DNA of 64,000 nucleotides. Source: Alloactinosynnema sp. L-07 (lineage in GTDB: Bacteria; Actinomycetota; Actinomycetes; Mycobacteriales; Pseudonocardiaceae). Made by a program: the position numbers and the translations under genes. The stretch is from assembly GCF_900070365.1 (NCBI RefSeq), contig NZ_LN850107.1:992001-1056000 (forward strand), written 5' to 3'. Below the pieces are notes generated by a model that saw only the letters and a program-made list of their open reading frames with translations, did not search any database and was not told where the DNA came from. The stretch's first letter is position 1, and every line of letters starts with the position of its first letter. This document shows positions 43,357-52,471 of the stretch, in pieces.

Positions 43357-46300
43357 CTATCGGCGTTTCGGGGTGAGCAGGACGATCACGCCGCCCAGCA
43401 GGATCAGGACCAAGGCGGCCAGGCCCAGCGGGAGCACGTTGACGCCGGTGGTGGCCAGCGGCGGCCGGGGCGCGGGCACCGGTGTCGGCGCGGGCTGGAT
43501 CAGGTCGACCAGGTGGTTGTCCGACCGCGGCGGGGTGGTGCGGCCGTCGGCGGCGGTGCCGACCACCGAGGCGGTGTTGGGCAGCGGATCGGGGTCGGTC
43601 GACGTGATCGTGTGCTTGCAGGTGGCCGTCCACACCTCGCCGACCTTCAGTACCGCGTCACCGTCGGCCTGGTTGGTCCACACGAGGGTGCCCGTGGTGC
43701 AGATCGGGTCGGTCAGGGTGACCTTGGTGAGGTCGGTCTGGCCGACGTTGGTCACGGTGAAGGTGTAGGTGATCGTGTCGCCGACCTTCGCCGTCGTCGG
43801 GCCGGACTTGTCGATCCCGATGTCGACCGAGCACACCACGGTGATCGTCGCCGAGGACTCGCCGCCCTCGGCCCGGGTGAGCGCGACGGAGGCGGTGTTC
43901 GCCAGGACACCGCAGTCGGCGGCCGTGGTCGGGCCGGTCAGGTGCACGACCTGCTCGGCGGTGGGCGCCATCGTGCCGAACTCGCAGGTGAGCACGCCTT
44001 CGACGATCTCGCACAGATCGTTGTCGGCCGTCCACGCGATGCCGTCGGGCAGTTCGTCGGTCAGGACGACGTTCAGCGCCGGTCCCGCGCCGATGTTCTT
44101 CACGGTGATCGTGAAGGCGGCGGTCGCCCCGGCGTCGATCGTGTCGTCGTCGGCGACCTTCTCGATGATGACGTTGGGCAGGCACGTGACGGTGATCCTG
44201 GCCGTCGCGGTGTTGTTCTCGGTGTTGGTCTCGTTGCCCGCCGACACCGTCGCGGTGTTGGTCAGGGTGCCGCACTCGGCCTCGGGGGTGGTGCCCTCGA
44301 CGGTGACCGTGACTGTCCCTTGTGGAGCGAGTGATGGCCAGTCGCAGGTGAGGGTGTTGTTGGCGATGGCGCACTCGGTGACGTCCGGGTTCTCCGCCCA
44401 GGTGATGCCTGCGGGCAGTGGGTCGTCGAGGCGGACGGCGTAGGCGGTGCCTGGACCGACGTTGCGGACCGTGATGGTGAACCGGGCCAGGTCGCCCGCG
44501 AGGATCTCGCTCGTGTCGGTGGTCTTCTCGACGGTGACGTCCGCGCAGTTCACGGTGATCGTGGCTGTGGCGGTGTTGTTGCTGGTGTTGGTCTCGTTGG
44601 TGGCTGACACGGTGGCGGTGTTGAGCAGGTTGCCGCAGTCCGCCGCGTCGGTGCCGCCCTCGACCGTGACGGTGACCGATGCGTCGGTGGCGAGGGTGCC
44701 CAGATCGCAGGTCAGGGTGCTATTGGCGATGGCGCAGCCCTGGGTCGCCGGGTTGATGGCCCAGGTGACGCCCGCTGGCAGCGGGTCGGTCAAGGTGACG
44801 CCGGATGCGGTGCCTGGTCCGAGGTTTCGGACGGTGATGGTGAAGCGTGCGGTGTCTCCCGCGCTGATTGTTCCCGTGTCGGTGGTCTTCTCGACGGTGA
44901 CGTCGGAGCAGTTGACCGTGATGACAGCGGTTGCGGTGTTGTTCTCGGTGTTGGTTTCGTTGGTCGCGGACACCGTGGCGGTGTTGGTGAGGGTGCCGCA
45001 GTCCGTGGCGTCAGTGATGCCTTCGACTGTGATGGCGACTGATGCGTTGGTGGCGAGGGTGCCGAGGTCGCAGGTGAGGGTGTTGTTGGTGATGGCGCAG
45101 CCAGCGGTCGCCGGGTTGATGGTCCAGGTGATTCCTGCGGGGAGTGGGTCGGTCAGGGTGATGCCGGATGCGGTGCCGGGTCCGAGGTTTCGGACGGTGA
45201 TGGTGAAGCGTGCGGTGTCGCCCGCGCTGATCGTTCCCGTGTCGGTGGTCTTCTCGACCGTGACGTCCGGACAGTTGACGGTGATGGTGGCCGTCGCGGT
45301 GTTGTTGGCGGGGTTCGAGTCGTTGGTGGCCGAGACCGTCGCGGTGTTCGGCAGGGTGCCGCAGTCGGCGGCGTCGGTGACGCCCTCCACGGTGATTGCG
45401 ACCGAAGCGTTCGGTGCGATGGCGCCCAGTGCACAGGTCAGGGTGTTGTCGGCGATGGCGCAGCCGGGGGTCGGCGGGTTGACAGTCCAGGTGATGCCCG
45501 CGGGCAGCGGGTCGGTCACGCCGACGTCGAAGGCGATGCCTGGGCCGAGGTTGCGAACGGTGATGGTGAAGCGCGCGGTGTCTCCGGCGCTGATTGTTCC
45601 TGTGTCGGTGGTCTTCTCGACCGTGACATCCGGGCAGTTGACATTAATCGTCGCCGTGGCGGTGTTGTTGCCGGTCGCGCCGATGGGCTCGTTGAGGGCG
45701 GATACCGTCGCGGTGTTCGGGAGCGCGGCGCAGCCGGCGGCCGAGTAGATCCCTTCCACCGTCACCGACACCGACGCGTTGGCGGCGAGTGTGGTGAAGG
45801 TGCAGTTGAGGGTGTTGGCCGTGATCGAGCAGGCGGGCAGGTCCGGGTTCTCCACCCACGCGACCCCGGCCGGGAGCGGGTCGGACAGCGTCACGTTGGT
45901 CGCCGCGCCTGGCCCGAGGTTGCGGACCGTCACGGTGAAGCGGGCGGTGTCGCCCGCGGCGATGGTCGGGGTGTCGGTGGTCTTCTCTACCGTCACGTCG
46001 GGGCAGTCGACGACAACGGTGCCGGTCGAGGAGTTGTCGCTGGTGTCGGGCTCGTTCGTGGCCGCGACGGTGGCGGTGTTGGTGATGGTGCCGCAGTCGG
46101 CCAGGCCGGTCACGGCCGACACCACCACGGTGACCTGGCTGCCCTCGGACAGGTCACGGAAGTCGCAGTGCAGGGTCGTGATGACGATCGAGCAGTCGGG
46201 ACCCGGCGCGACCTCCCACGCGTAGCCCGCGGGGAGTTGGTCGTCGAGGGTGACCGATCGGGCGATGGACCCGGCGTCGCCGCCGACGGTGAGGGTGATG

Positions 46301-48609
46301 GTGAAGGTGGCGGTCTCGCCCGACGAGATCGGGCCGTTGCCGGTCTTCAGCACCGTGAGGTCCGGGTAGAGGATGTCGACGTTGTGGTCGTCGCTGTCGC
46401 TGACGTCGCGGCCGAAGTCGTCGACGCCTGCGGCGGTCGCGGTGTTCGGCAGCGGGTCGGGGTCGGCCATGGTGACCTCGTGCGCACACGAGTAGACCCA
46501 CGACTCGCCGGATTCGAGGAATCCGTCGCCGTCGTCGCCGGACTGGAAGAGCGGAGCGGCCTGGCAGACGCCGGTGTCGTCGATCAGCAGGACGTTGTGC
46601 AGCCGGGGGCCGGTGGTGACGACGGTGAACGTGTAGGTGATCACGTCGCCGACGTTGGCCGTGGTCGGGCCGGTCTTGTCGAGCGTGATGTTTATGTCGG
46701 TGGCCACGTTGGTGAAGTCGACCGTGATCGGGGCGACGACGGTGGTCTCGGTGACCGTCACGTTCACGTCGCCCGCGGAGGTGGTGAACGGCGGGGCCAC
46801 CGTCTCGGTGATCCGGTAGGCGCCGGTGGCCAGCGGGCCGATGTCGCAGTAGCCGAGGCCGCCGCTGACCGTGCAGGTGGCGATGTCGGTGCCGTCGACG
46901 GGCGGGTTGGGCCACAGGTGGGCCTGCTCGCCAGGGTCCATCGTCCCGCTGCCGTTGGCGTCGGCGTAGACGACGAAGGTGGCGCCGTCGAGGGCGGCCA
47001 GGTCGGCCGGGGTCAGCGGGGCGCCGGTCTCGTCGACCAGCTTCTTGACCACGCGCACCCAGCCGACCTCGCGCGGGTCGACGAACGGGGCGACGACCTC
47101 GAACGGGGTGGTGCCGGTGATCGTGACCGGCACCGTGTCCGGGTCGGCGTCGTAGCCCGTGGGCGCGACCGTCTCGGCCAGAGAGTACGTGCCGGTGGGC
47201 AGGCCGACGACGGTGAACTCACCGGGCGCGGCGTTGGTGTCGCGGCCAGGGCAGGGCGCGGCGGTGCAGTCGGCGATGGTGATCGGCGCGGTGTCGAGGT
47301 CCCACGGCGGGGCCGCCGCCGCGCCGCCGGTGGCGGTCAGGGTGAACGTCGCGCCGCCCAGCGGCTGTCCCGCGTCGTCGCGCTTGTGGAAGACCAATGA
47401 GCCGAGGCTGTTGGTGAACACGAACACGCACGACCCCTGCGCCGCGCAGGTCTTGGTCTGCGGCGCCGGGTCGCCGACGTAGCCGGGTGGGGGAACGGTC
47501 TCGGTGACGGTGTAGGAGCCGGGTTGGGCCTGCGGGAAGTCGATCACGCCGTCGGCCGGGGCCTGGGTACCGGTCGGGGTCCGGTCGTTGACGCCGCCGT
47601 CGGTGGCCGTCATCGATCCCGACCCGGTGTCGGGGTTGGGGGTGATCAGGAACGTCGCGCCGGGAACCAGCGCGCCGCCCGCGGCCTGCTTCTCGATCCG
47701 CAGCCGGGTGCACAGCGACGGGGTGAAGATCTCGGCATGGAGGAAGTCCTTGAGCTCGGACTGCTGGGAGGGCGACGCCCGCGAGCGCAGGTTCATCGAG
47801 CCGAAGTAGATGTCGAGCGGGCAGGTGGGCGGGATGATGCCCGCACCTGTCATGTCGATGCCGAACTCGACGAACTGCTGCACCGGGATCTGCCCGGCCA
47901 CCGCGACGGCGCTGGTGTAGGGCTCGGGGACGGCGGTGTCGTTGAGCCGACCGACGATGTTGGCGCCCAACGGGACGTCCGGGCCCCACTCGTCGCCGTC
48001 CCAGATGTTGTAGTCGCCGCTGATCAGCAGGTTCTGGCTGCCCTGGTTGTTGAGGGCGAGCCGCACGTCGCCGACGGTGCGGGTGGGGACCGAGACACCG
48101 TTGGGGTTGACGTGGTTGGGCAGCTGGTTCAGCTCGACGTTCATGTCGAGGCTGCCGTTGTTGGACGCACGCTCGTAGCCGAAGTACATGAGGACGCGGT
48201 TGTCCACGGTGGGGCCGGGGGCCACGTCGTAGAGTCGCGCGTCGAAGTAGACGTTGCCGAAGTCGCCCTTCTGCGGCGCCCCGGCGCTACCCGCGTCGTT
48301 CCAGTCGTCGACCGAGTCGCCCTCTTTCGAGCCCTGGTCGAAGACGGTGGTGTCGGCGCCGCCGATCGGGTCGACGGCCCAGGGGTTCGGTGGGGTGTTG
48401 ACGTCGGTCCAGTCGATGCTGCCCGGCGGCGGGGCCGGGTTGTACATCGTCTGCTGCGGGTTCCCGTCCATCTGGAACCCACCCGTCTGGTTGGGCATCA
48501 GCACATCGGGTGGTGACCCGGGCAGCACGTTGGCCGCGGCACCGACGCTCATGAAGGGCAGCAGAACTGCGGCTACCGCCGTGAGTGAGACCAGCCGACG
48601 CAGCGACAT
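43357..48609 (-). CDS. 1750-residue sortase-anchored surface protein with SpaA-like and DUF11 repeats
   Basis: The protein has a signal peptide (SLRRLVSLTAVAAVLLPFMS), then a ~290-residue N-terminal region without recognised homology. Three prealbumin/SpaA-like domains follow (~300-640; YTVTETVPPPGYVGD, YSLAETVAPTGYD, YRITETVAPP). About nine DUF11-type repeats then run to ~1700, most beginning VTVEKTTDT.I.AGD.ARFT. The end PPLATTGVNVLPLG, a hydrophobic helix, then KRR is a sorting signal of the LAxTG type used by class E sortases. It should be covalently attached to peptidoglycan as an adhesin or cell-surface stalk. ATG 48609 follows GGAGGCG. No sortase gene is in the window. Confidence 0.9.
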   Translation of the reverse strand: MSLRRLVSLTAVAAVLLPFMSVGAAANVLPGSPPDVLMPNQTGGFQMDGNPQQTMYNPAPPPGSIDWTDVNTPPNPWAVDPIGGADTTVFDQGSKEGDSVDDWNDAGSAGAPQKGDFGNVYFDARLYDVAPGPTVDNRVLMYFGYERASNNGSLDMNVELNQLPNHVNPNGVSVPTRTVGDVRLALNNQGSQNLLISGDYNIWDGDEWGPDVPLGANIVGRLNDTAVPEPYTSAVAVAGQIPVQQFVEFGIDMTGAGIIPPTCPLDIYFGSMNLRSRASPSQQSELKDFLHAEIFTPSLCTRLRIEKQAAGGALVPGATFLITPNPDTGSGSMTATDGGVNDRTPTGTQAPADGVIDFPQAQPGSYTVTETVPPPGYVGDPAPQTKTCAAQGSCVFVFTNSLGSLVFHKRDDAGQPLGGATFTLTATGGAAAAPPWDLDTAPITIADCTAAPCPGRDTNAAPGEFTVVGLPTGTYSLAETVAPTGYDADPDTVPVTITGTTPFEVVAPFVDPREVGWVRVVKKLVDETGAPLTPADLAALDGATFVVYADANGSGTMDPGEQAHLWPNPPVDGTDIATCTVSGGLGYCDIGPLATGAYRITETVAPPFTTSAGDVNVTVTETTVVAPITVDFTNVATDINITLDKTGPTTANVGDVITYTFTVVTTGPRLHNVLLIDDTGVCQAAPLFQSGDDGDGFLESGESWVYSCAHEVTMADPDPLPNTATAAGVDDFGRDVSDSDDHNVDILYPDLTVLKTGNGPISSGETATFTITLTVGGDAGSIARSVTLDDQLPAGYAWEVAPGPDCSIVITTLHCDFRDLSEGSQVTVVVSAVTGLADCGTITNTATVAATNEPDTSDNSSTGTVVVDCPDVTVEKTTDTPTIAAGDTARFTVTVRNLGPGAATNVTLSDPLPAGVAWVENPDLPACSITANTLNCTFTTLAANASVSVTVEGIYSAAGCAALPNTATVSALNEPIGATGNNTATATINVNCPDVTVEKTTDTGTISAGDTARFTITVRNLGPGIAFDVGVTDPLPAGITWTVNPPTPGCAIADNTLTCALGAIAPNASVAITVEGVTDAADCGTLPNTATVSATNDSNPANNTATATITVNCPDVTVEKTTDTGTISAGDTARFTITVRNLGPGTASGITLTDPLPAGITWTINPATAGCAITNNTLTCDLGTLATNASVAITVEGITDATDCGTLTNTATVSATNETNTENNTATAVITVNCSDVTVEKTTDTGTISAGDTARFTITVRNLGPGTASGVTLTDPLPAGVTWAINPATQGCAIANSTLTCDLGTLATDASVTVTVEGGTDAADCGNLLNTATVSATNETNTSNNTATATITVNCADVTVEKTTDTSEILAGDLARFTITVRNVGPGTAYAVRLDDPLPAGITWAENPDVTECAIANNTLTCDWPSLAPQGTVTVTVEGTTPEAECGTLTNTATVSAGNETNTENNTATARITVTCLPNVIIEKVADDDTIDAGATAAFTITVKNIGAGPALNVVLTDELPDGIAWTADNDLCEIVEGVLTCEFGTMAPTAEQVVHLTGPTTAADCGVLANTASVALTRAEGGESSATITVVCSVDIGIDKSGPTTAKVGDTITYTFTVTNVGQTDLTKVTLTDPICTTGTLVWTNQADGDAVLKVGEVWTATCKHTITSTDPDPLPNTASVVGTAADGRTTPPRSDNHLVDLIQPAPTPVPAPRPPLATTGVNVLPLGLAALVLILLGGVIVLLTPKRR
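44515..46000 (-). repeat. Tandem ~360-bp coding repeats (DUF11 units)
   Basis: Starts of the VTVEKTT-coding units recur near 44525, 44885, 45245, 45605 and 45975, a period of about 360 bp (120 residues). The middle three units are highly similar at the DNA level, implying recent expansion and a risk of assembly collapse. Confidence 0.8.
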
Positions 48610-48750
48610 GAGCGCCTCCGCAGCATGACCGCCGACCGGTGCCGACGGAGTCCAGGCGTGGGAGACTATCGGCCATTCGGCCTAATGTGTTACTGCTCGT
48701 ATCCGGCGCGTCACGGTCAATCCTCGACGATGGGTGCGGCAAACGACCGC

Positions 48751-48783
48751 GGCGGGCGCGGCGTCGATACCGCCGCACCCGCC
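48751..48783 (-). terminator. GC-rich inverted repeat after the sugar ABC operon
   Basis: Arms 48751-48763 and 48771-48783 pair with one mismatch around a 7-nt loop. The hairpin begins 10 bp beyond the stop of the last ABC gene and probably ends the operon. Confidence 0.5.
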
Positions 48784-48793
48784 ACTGCCGGTG

Positions 48794-49681
48794 CTACTTC
48801 ACCCCGCCCGCGGTGAGACCGGCGACGAGGCGCTTCTCGATGAGGGCGAAGAGGATGACCACCGGCAGGATGCCGATGAGCGAGACGGCGAAGACGTACT
48901 GCCATGCTGCGTCGTACTGGCCGACGAACTTGGTCAGCGCGACGGTCAGCGGCTGGTTGGTGTCGGTCGGCAGCAGGATGAGGCTGGCGGCGAACTCGTT
49001 CCAGCAGGCGATGAACGTGAAGACGATCGTGGTCACGATGCCCGGCCACACCAGCGGCAGCATGATCCGCCGCAGCGAGTCGAACCGGGTGCAGCCGTCG
49101 ATCCAGGCCGCCTCCTCGATCTCCTTGGGGACCGATAGGAAGAAGCTGTGCATGATCCATACCGCGAAGGACAGGTTGAACGCGGCGTTGACCAGGATCA
49201 TCGACGTATAGGTGTCGTTGAGTCCGAGGGTGACGAACTCGCGGAACAGGCCGGAGGCCAGCACGGTCGGCTGGAGCATCTGGGTGATCAGCACCAGCAG
49301 CAGGAACGGCAGCTTGAGCTTGAAGTTCGACCGGGCGGCGAAGTAGGCGGCGGGCACGGCGGCGATCAGCGCCAGCGCGGTGCCGCCCAGCGAGATCACG
49401 ATCGTGGACCACAGGTTGTCCGGGAGCGGGGTCTCCGGGGTGTTCCACATGGTCACGAAGTTCTCGGGGTGCCACTGGGTGGGCAGGTAGTTCGGTGGGA
49501 CCTTGAGGATCTCCGGGCGCGACTTGAACGCACCGGACAGCATCACCAGGTAGGGGGCCAGGAAGACCAGCGCGATGATCCCGCCCGCCACGGTCAGATC
49601 CCAGCGCTTGCGGTCCCGCTTGACCGGCGGCGGAGCCTGCGGCGCCACCCGCCGCGGCGGCGCTTCTGCGACAGCGCTCAT
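48794..49681 (-). CDS. Carbohydrate ABC transporter permease (MalG-like)
   Basis: Predicted 295 residues from ATG 49681 (GAGGTAG ahead). There are six membrane segments, and the EAA cytoplasmic loop reads EEAAWIDGCTRFDSLRRIMLPL, the contact site for the ATPase subunit. The long periplasmic start (PPNYLPTQWHPENFVTMW) is typical of the second permease of CUT1 sugar importers. It forms an operon with the other permease and the binding lipoprotein; no ATPase gene is adjacent, so a shared MsiK-type ATPase elsewhere is likely. Confidence 0.92.
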   Translation of the reverse strand: MSAVAEAPPRRVAPQAPPPVKRDRKRWDLTVAGGIIALVFLAPYLVMLSGAFKSRPEILKVPPNYLPTQWHPENFVTMWNTPETPLPDNLWSTIVISLGGTALALIAAVPAAYFAARSNFKLKLPFLLLVLITQMLQPTVLASGLFREFVTLGLNDTYTSMILVNAAFNLSFAVWIMHSFFLSVPKEIEEAAWIDGCTRFDSLRRIMLPLVWPGIVTTIVFTFIACWNEFAASLILLPTDTNQPLTVALTKFVGQYDAAWQYVFAVSLIGILPVVILFALIEKRLVAGLTAGGVK

Positions 49682-49731
49682 GCGGCTACCTCGCACGGTG
49701 TCAATGATTCGCTCGCGAGCTCGCTCATGGC

Positions 49732-50679
49732 CTAGACCTCCCGCATCGGGCGCACGACCCGCATGTAGACGGCGATCACCACGAGCACGACCAGGAAGTT
49801 CAGGACACTGAGCGCGCTGGCCGTGTCGATCTGCCGGTCCGACTGGATGATCTTGAACGTGAGGGTGGTGGTGGTGTCGGCGTCGTAGCCGGGGATCGCG
49901 CCGGTCATGGTGCGCAGGATGGGCAGCGAGTTGAACACGTTGATGACGTTGATCAGGCTGGCCACCGCCAGCGCCGGGCGCAGCATCGGGAACACCACGC
50001 GCCAGTAGGTCTGTGGCTTGGTGGCGCCGTCGATCGAGGCGGCCTCCAGGACCTCGCCGGGCACGGTCTGCAGGCCCGCGAGGATGACGAACGTGGTGAA
50101 CGGGACCGATACGAAGATCGCGACCGCGGCCGACATGAGGAAGCCGGACACGGCGTTCTTCAGGAAGCCGTAGGGCTGGTCGATCAGGCCGATGTCGACC
50201 AGGAACTGGTTGATGATGCCGTAGAACGGGTCCAGGCCGTAGACGAAGATCGTCGAGGTCATCACGACCGACGCGGCCCACGGCACGATGACGGCCAGCC
50301 GCACGGCCTTGCGGCCGGGGAACTGCTTGTTGAGGAACTGGGCCAGCGCCAACGAGATGACCACGCTGAGCAGCACGACGCCGATGACCCAGATCGTGGT
50401 GTTGAGGAAGACGCGGGGCAGGTGCCCGAGGTCGAAGATGCGGGCGTAGTTGTCCCAGCCCGCCCAGCCCTGGTCGGTGCCGAACCGGGAGATGTCCCGG
50501 AACGAGGAGTAGATCATGTAGCCCGCCGGGTAGACCACCACGCCGCCGATCAGCAGCAGCGCGGGAGCCAGCCACGGCAGTGCCCGCAAGGTGGATTCCC
50601 GGCCGACTTCACCGCGCCTGGCGCGTTTACGGGTCGGACGCGGGGCCATGGTGGTCCCCAGCCCGGCGGATTGGGTCAC
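49732..50679 (-). CDS. Carbohydrate ABC transporter permease (MalF-like)
   Basis: About 315 residues. GTG 50679 is preferred, with AGGGAG at good spacing; ATG 50688 lies too close to it and ATG 50649 is a shorter option. Six membrane helices are present, with the EAA loop LEAASIDGATKPQTYWRVVFPML and the N-terminal SSFRDISRFGTDQGWAGWDNY typical of MalF/UgpA-type CUT1 permeases. It pairs with the MalG-like permease downstream and receives substrate from the lipoprotein encoded upstream. Confidence 0.9.
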   Translation of the reverse strand: MTQSAGLGTTMAPRPTRKRARRGEVGRESTLRALPWLAPALLLIGGVVVYPAGYMIYSSFRDISRFGTDQGWAGWDNYARIFDLGHLPRVFLNTTIWVIGVVLLSVVISLALAQFLNKQFPGRKAVRLAVIVPWAASVVMTSTIFVYGLDPFYGIINQFLVDIGLIDQPYGFLKNAVSGFLMSAAVAIFVSVPFTTFVILAGLQTVPGEVLEAASIDGATKPQTYWRVVFPMLRPALAVASLINVINVFNSLPILRTMTGAIPGYDADTTTTLTFKIIQSDRQIDTASALSVLNFLVVLVVIAVYMRVVRPMREV

Positions 50680-50776
50680 TGCGCACATCTCCCTAACTTC
50701 GACGGTGGACCCGCCGGTGGCGAGCCGGGACACGGCTCGCCGCCGGCGGAAATCGATCGGACCGGTGCGGGGTGGA

Positions 50777-52018
50777 TCAGCCTGCGTCAGCCTTGGCCTG
50801 GATCTCCTTGAGGACATCCTCGGCCGACTTGGTCTGGATCTGGCCGACGAGCGACTGGAAGCCACCCTTAGTGGCGGCCCAGGCGGGGTTCTGCGACGGG
50901 TAGAACTGGGCACCCGGCAGTGCCTCGACGAACGCCTTCAGCTCCGGCTTGGCCGCGGCGGCGGCGCCACCGGACTTGGTGGCGGGGATGAAGCCCTCGT
51001 TGTCGTTGAACTTGACGTAGTTGGTCGACTCGTAGAAGAAGTCGAGGAACTTCTTGACCGCGTCCTGCTTCTTGCCGTCCTTCTTGAAGGCGACGAAGTA
51101 GTCGGCGACACCGAGGGTGAACGGCTTGCCGTCCTTGGACGGGCTGGCCGCGATGCCCCATTTGAGCGACGGGTTCTTCTCCTTGACCTGGCCGACGACC
51201 GGGGGCAGGCCCTCGATCATGCCGATCTTGCCCTGGATGAACACGTTGAGCAGCGGGGTGCGGTTGGTCGCGCCAGGGTCGGCCTGGGTGGCCTTCTCGT
51301 CGATCATCTTCTTGGCGAAGTTGAGACCCTCGACCGCCTGCGGCGTGTTGATGGTCATCTTGCCGTCCTTCTCCCAGGACGCGCCCGCGCCGAACGCCCA
51401 GATCGACGCCTCGGCCTGCGCCTCCTCGGAGCCCAGCGGCATGCCGTAGCCGGAGACGCCGTCACCCAGCGCCGAGATCTTCTTGGCGCTGTCGAGCAGT
51501 TCGTCCCAGGTCTTCGGCGGGGCGGCGATGCCCGCCTTGGTGAAGAGGTCCTTGTTGTAGAACAGGGCCCGGGTCGAGGCCACGGTCGGCACGCCGTAGT
51601 TGGTGCCGTCGATCTTGCCGCCATCGAGGAACGCCGGGACGATGTCCTTGATGGTGGCCTCGGACACGATCTCCTCGGCCTTGAACAGCAGGCCTTCCTT
51701 GCCGTAGGCGGGGCCCGCGGCGTCGAGTTCGAGGATGTCGGGTGCCTTGTTGCCCTGGATCCGGGTGTCGACGACCTTCTGGATGTCGTCCCAGCTCTGC
51801 ACCTCGAGCTTGACCTTGATGTTGGAGTTCTTGGCCTCGAACGCCTTGGCCAGGTCCTCCCAGTACGGCTTGGTCTTGTCGCCGTAGGAGGGGACCATCA
51901 CCTCGATCTCGGTGGTGCCTCCGGCGCTGCCGCCGCTGCTGTCACTGGAGCTGCCGCACGCGGTCAGGCCCAGCACGGCCGCGGTGACGATCGCGGCACT
52001 CTGTGTGAAACGCCTCAA
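50777..52018 (-). CDS. Sugar ABC transporter substrate-binding lipoprotein
   Basis: A 413-residue exported lipoprotein. The signal peptide ends in the lipobox LTAC, with Cys at residue 21, followed by a Ser/Gly linker. The two-lobed family 1 solute-binding fold shows TTEIEVMVPSYGD, PDILELDAAGPAYG, TRALFYNKDLF and the FIQGKIGMIEG hinge. It should capture an extracellular oligosaccharide. It probably starts at TTG 52018 with AGAAGAAG ahead. A ROK regulator is divergent, 453 bp away, and is the likely controller. Confidence 0.9.
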   Translation of the reverse strand: MRRFTQSAAIVTAAVLGLTACGSSSDSSGGSAGGTTEIEVMVPSYGDKTKPYWEDLAKAFEAKNSNIKVKLEVQSWDDIQKVVDTRIQGNKAPDILELDAAGPAYGKEGLLFKAEEIVSEATIKDIVPAFLDGGKIDGTNYGVPTVASTRALFYNKDLFTKAGIAAPPKTWDELLDSAKKISALGDGVSGYGMPLGSEEAQAEASIWAFGAGASWEKDGKMTINTPQAVEGLNFAKKMIDEKATQADPGATNRTPLLNVFIQGKIGMIEGLPPVVGQVKEKNPSLKWGIAASPSKDGKPFTLGVADYFVAFKKDGKKQDAVKKFLDFFYESTNYVKFNDNEGFIPATKSGGAAAAAKPELKAFVEALPGAQFYPSQNPAWAATKGGFQSLVGQIQTKSAEDVLKEIQAKADAG

Positions 52019-52471
52019 CTTCTTCTGCCCTTCTGCCTACTTCGGTGTGCCGATGAGCACCGAATGCCACGTGTTGCAAACTTTAGATTGAAACAGGGTA
52101 GTTACGCGCATCTTCGCGCAAGATGGCTATGCTCTCCCCGGATGCCTTCAGGAGTCAAGGACCCGGCCGAGTTGTAGTCCACTTGAGACAAGGGATGTTT
52201 CCCCTGGTCGGGATGGGATTCCCCAGCGCTGACTCACTCCGCCACGGCGACTTCACAGCGGCAGTCTGGTCCCGTTCGCGCACTCGCGCTCGGGTCGTGG
52301 GCTGACCCGGCGGGACGACGACTGGCGCTGGTGAAGCGACGAGACGGCGCATGAATACCTCGCTGCCAGGAGGGTGGATTAGTAACGGATGGTTCGATAC
52401 TCTGTGGCGCCGGACACGGTTTGTCAAGGCCGGTCCTATAACGTCCCGACTACACAACAGGGAGGCAGTAC
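52019..52471. promoter_or_regulatory. Divergent control region between the sugar ABC operon and the ROK gene
   Basis: This 453-bp gap holds the dyad CATCTT-CGCGC-AAGATG at 52109-52125, about 90 bp upstream of the binding-protein start, and an AT-richer stretch (GCAAACTTTAGATTGAAACA) near 52076-52095. Either may be the ROK operator. No convincing gene is present. Confidence 0.45.

Noticed and set aside
44447..45748. A 433-codon plus-strand frame with internal repeats
   Set aside because: It is the antisense image of the DUF11 repeat array; its periodicity only mirrors the coding repeats.
44515..46000. Regularly spaced similar segments that might suggest a CRISPR array
   Set aside because: The period is about 360 bp, the units are coding and in frame, and there are no short palindromic repeats with unique spacers.
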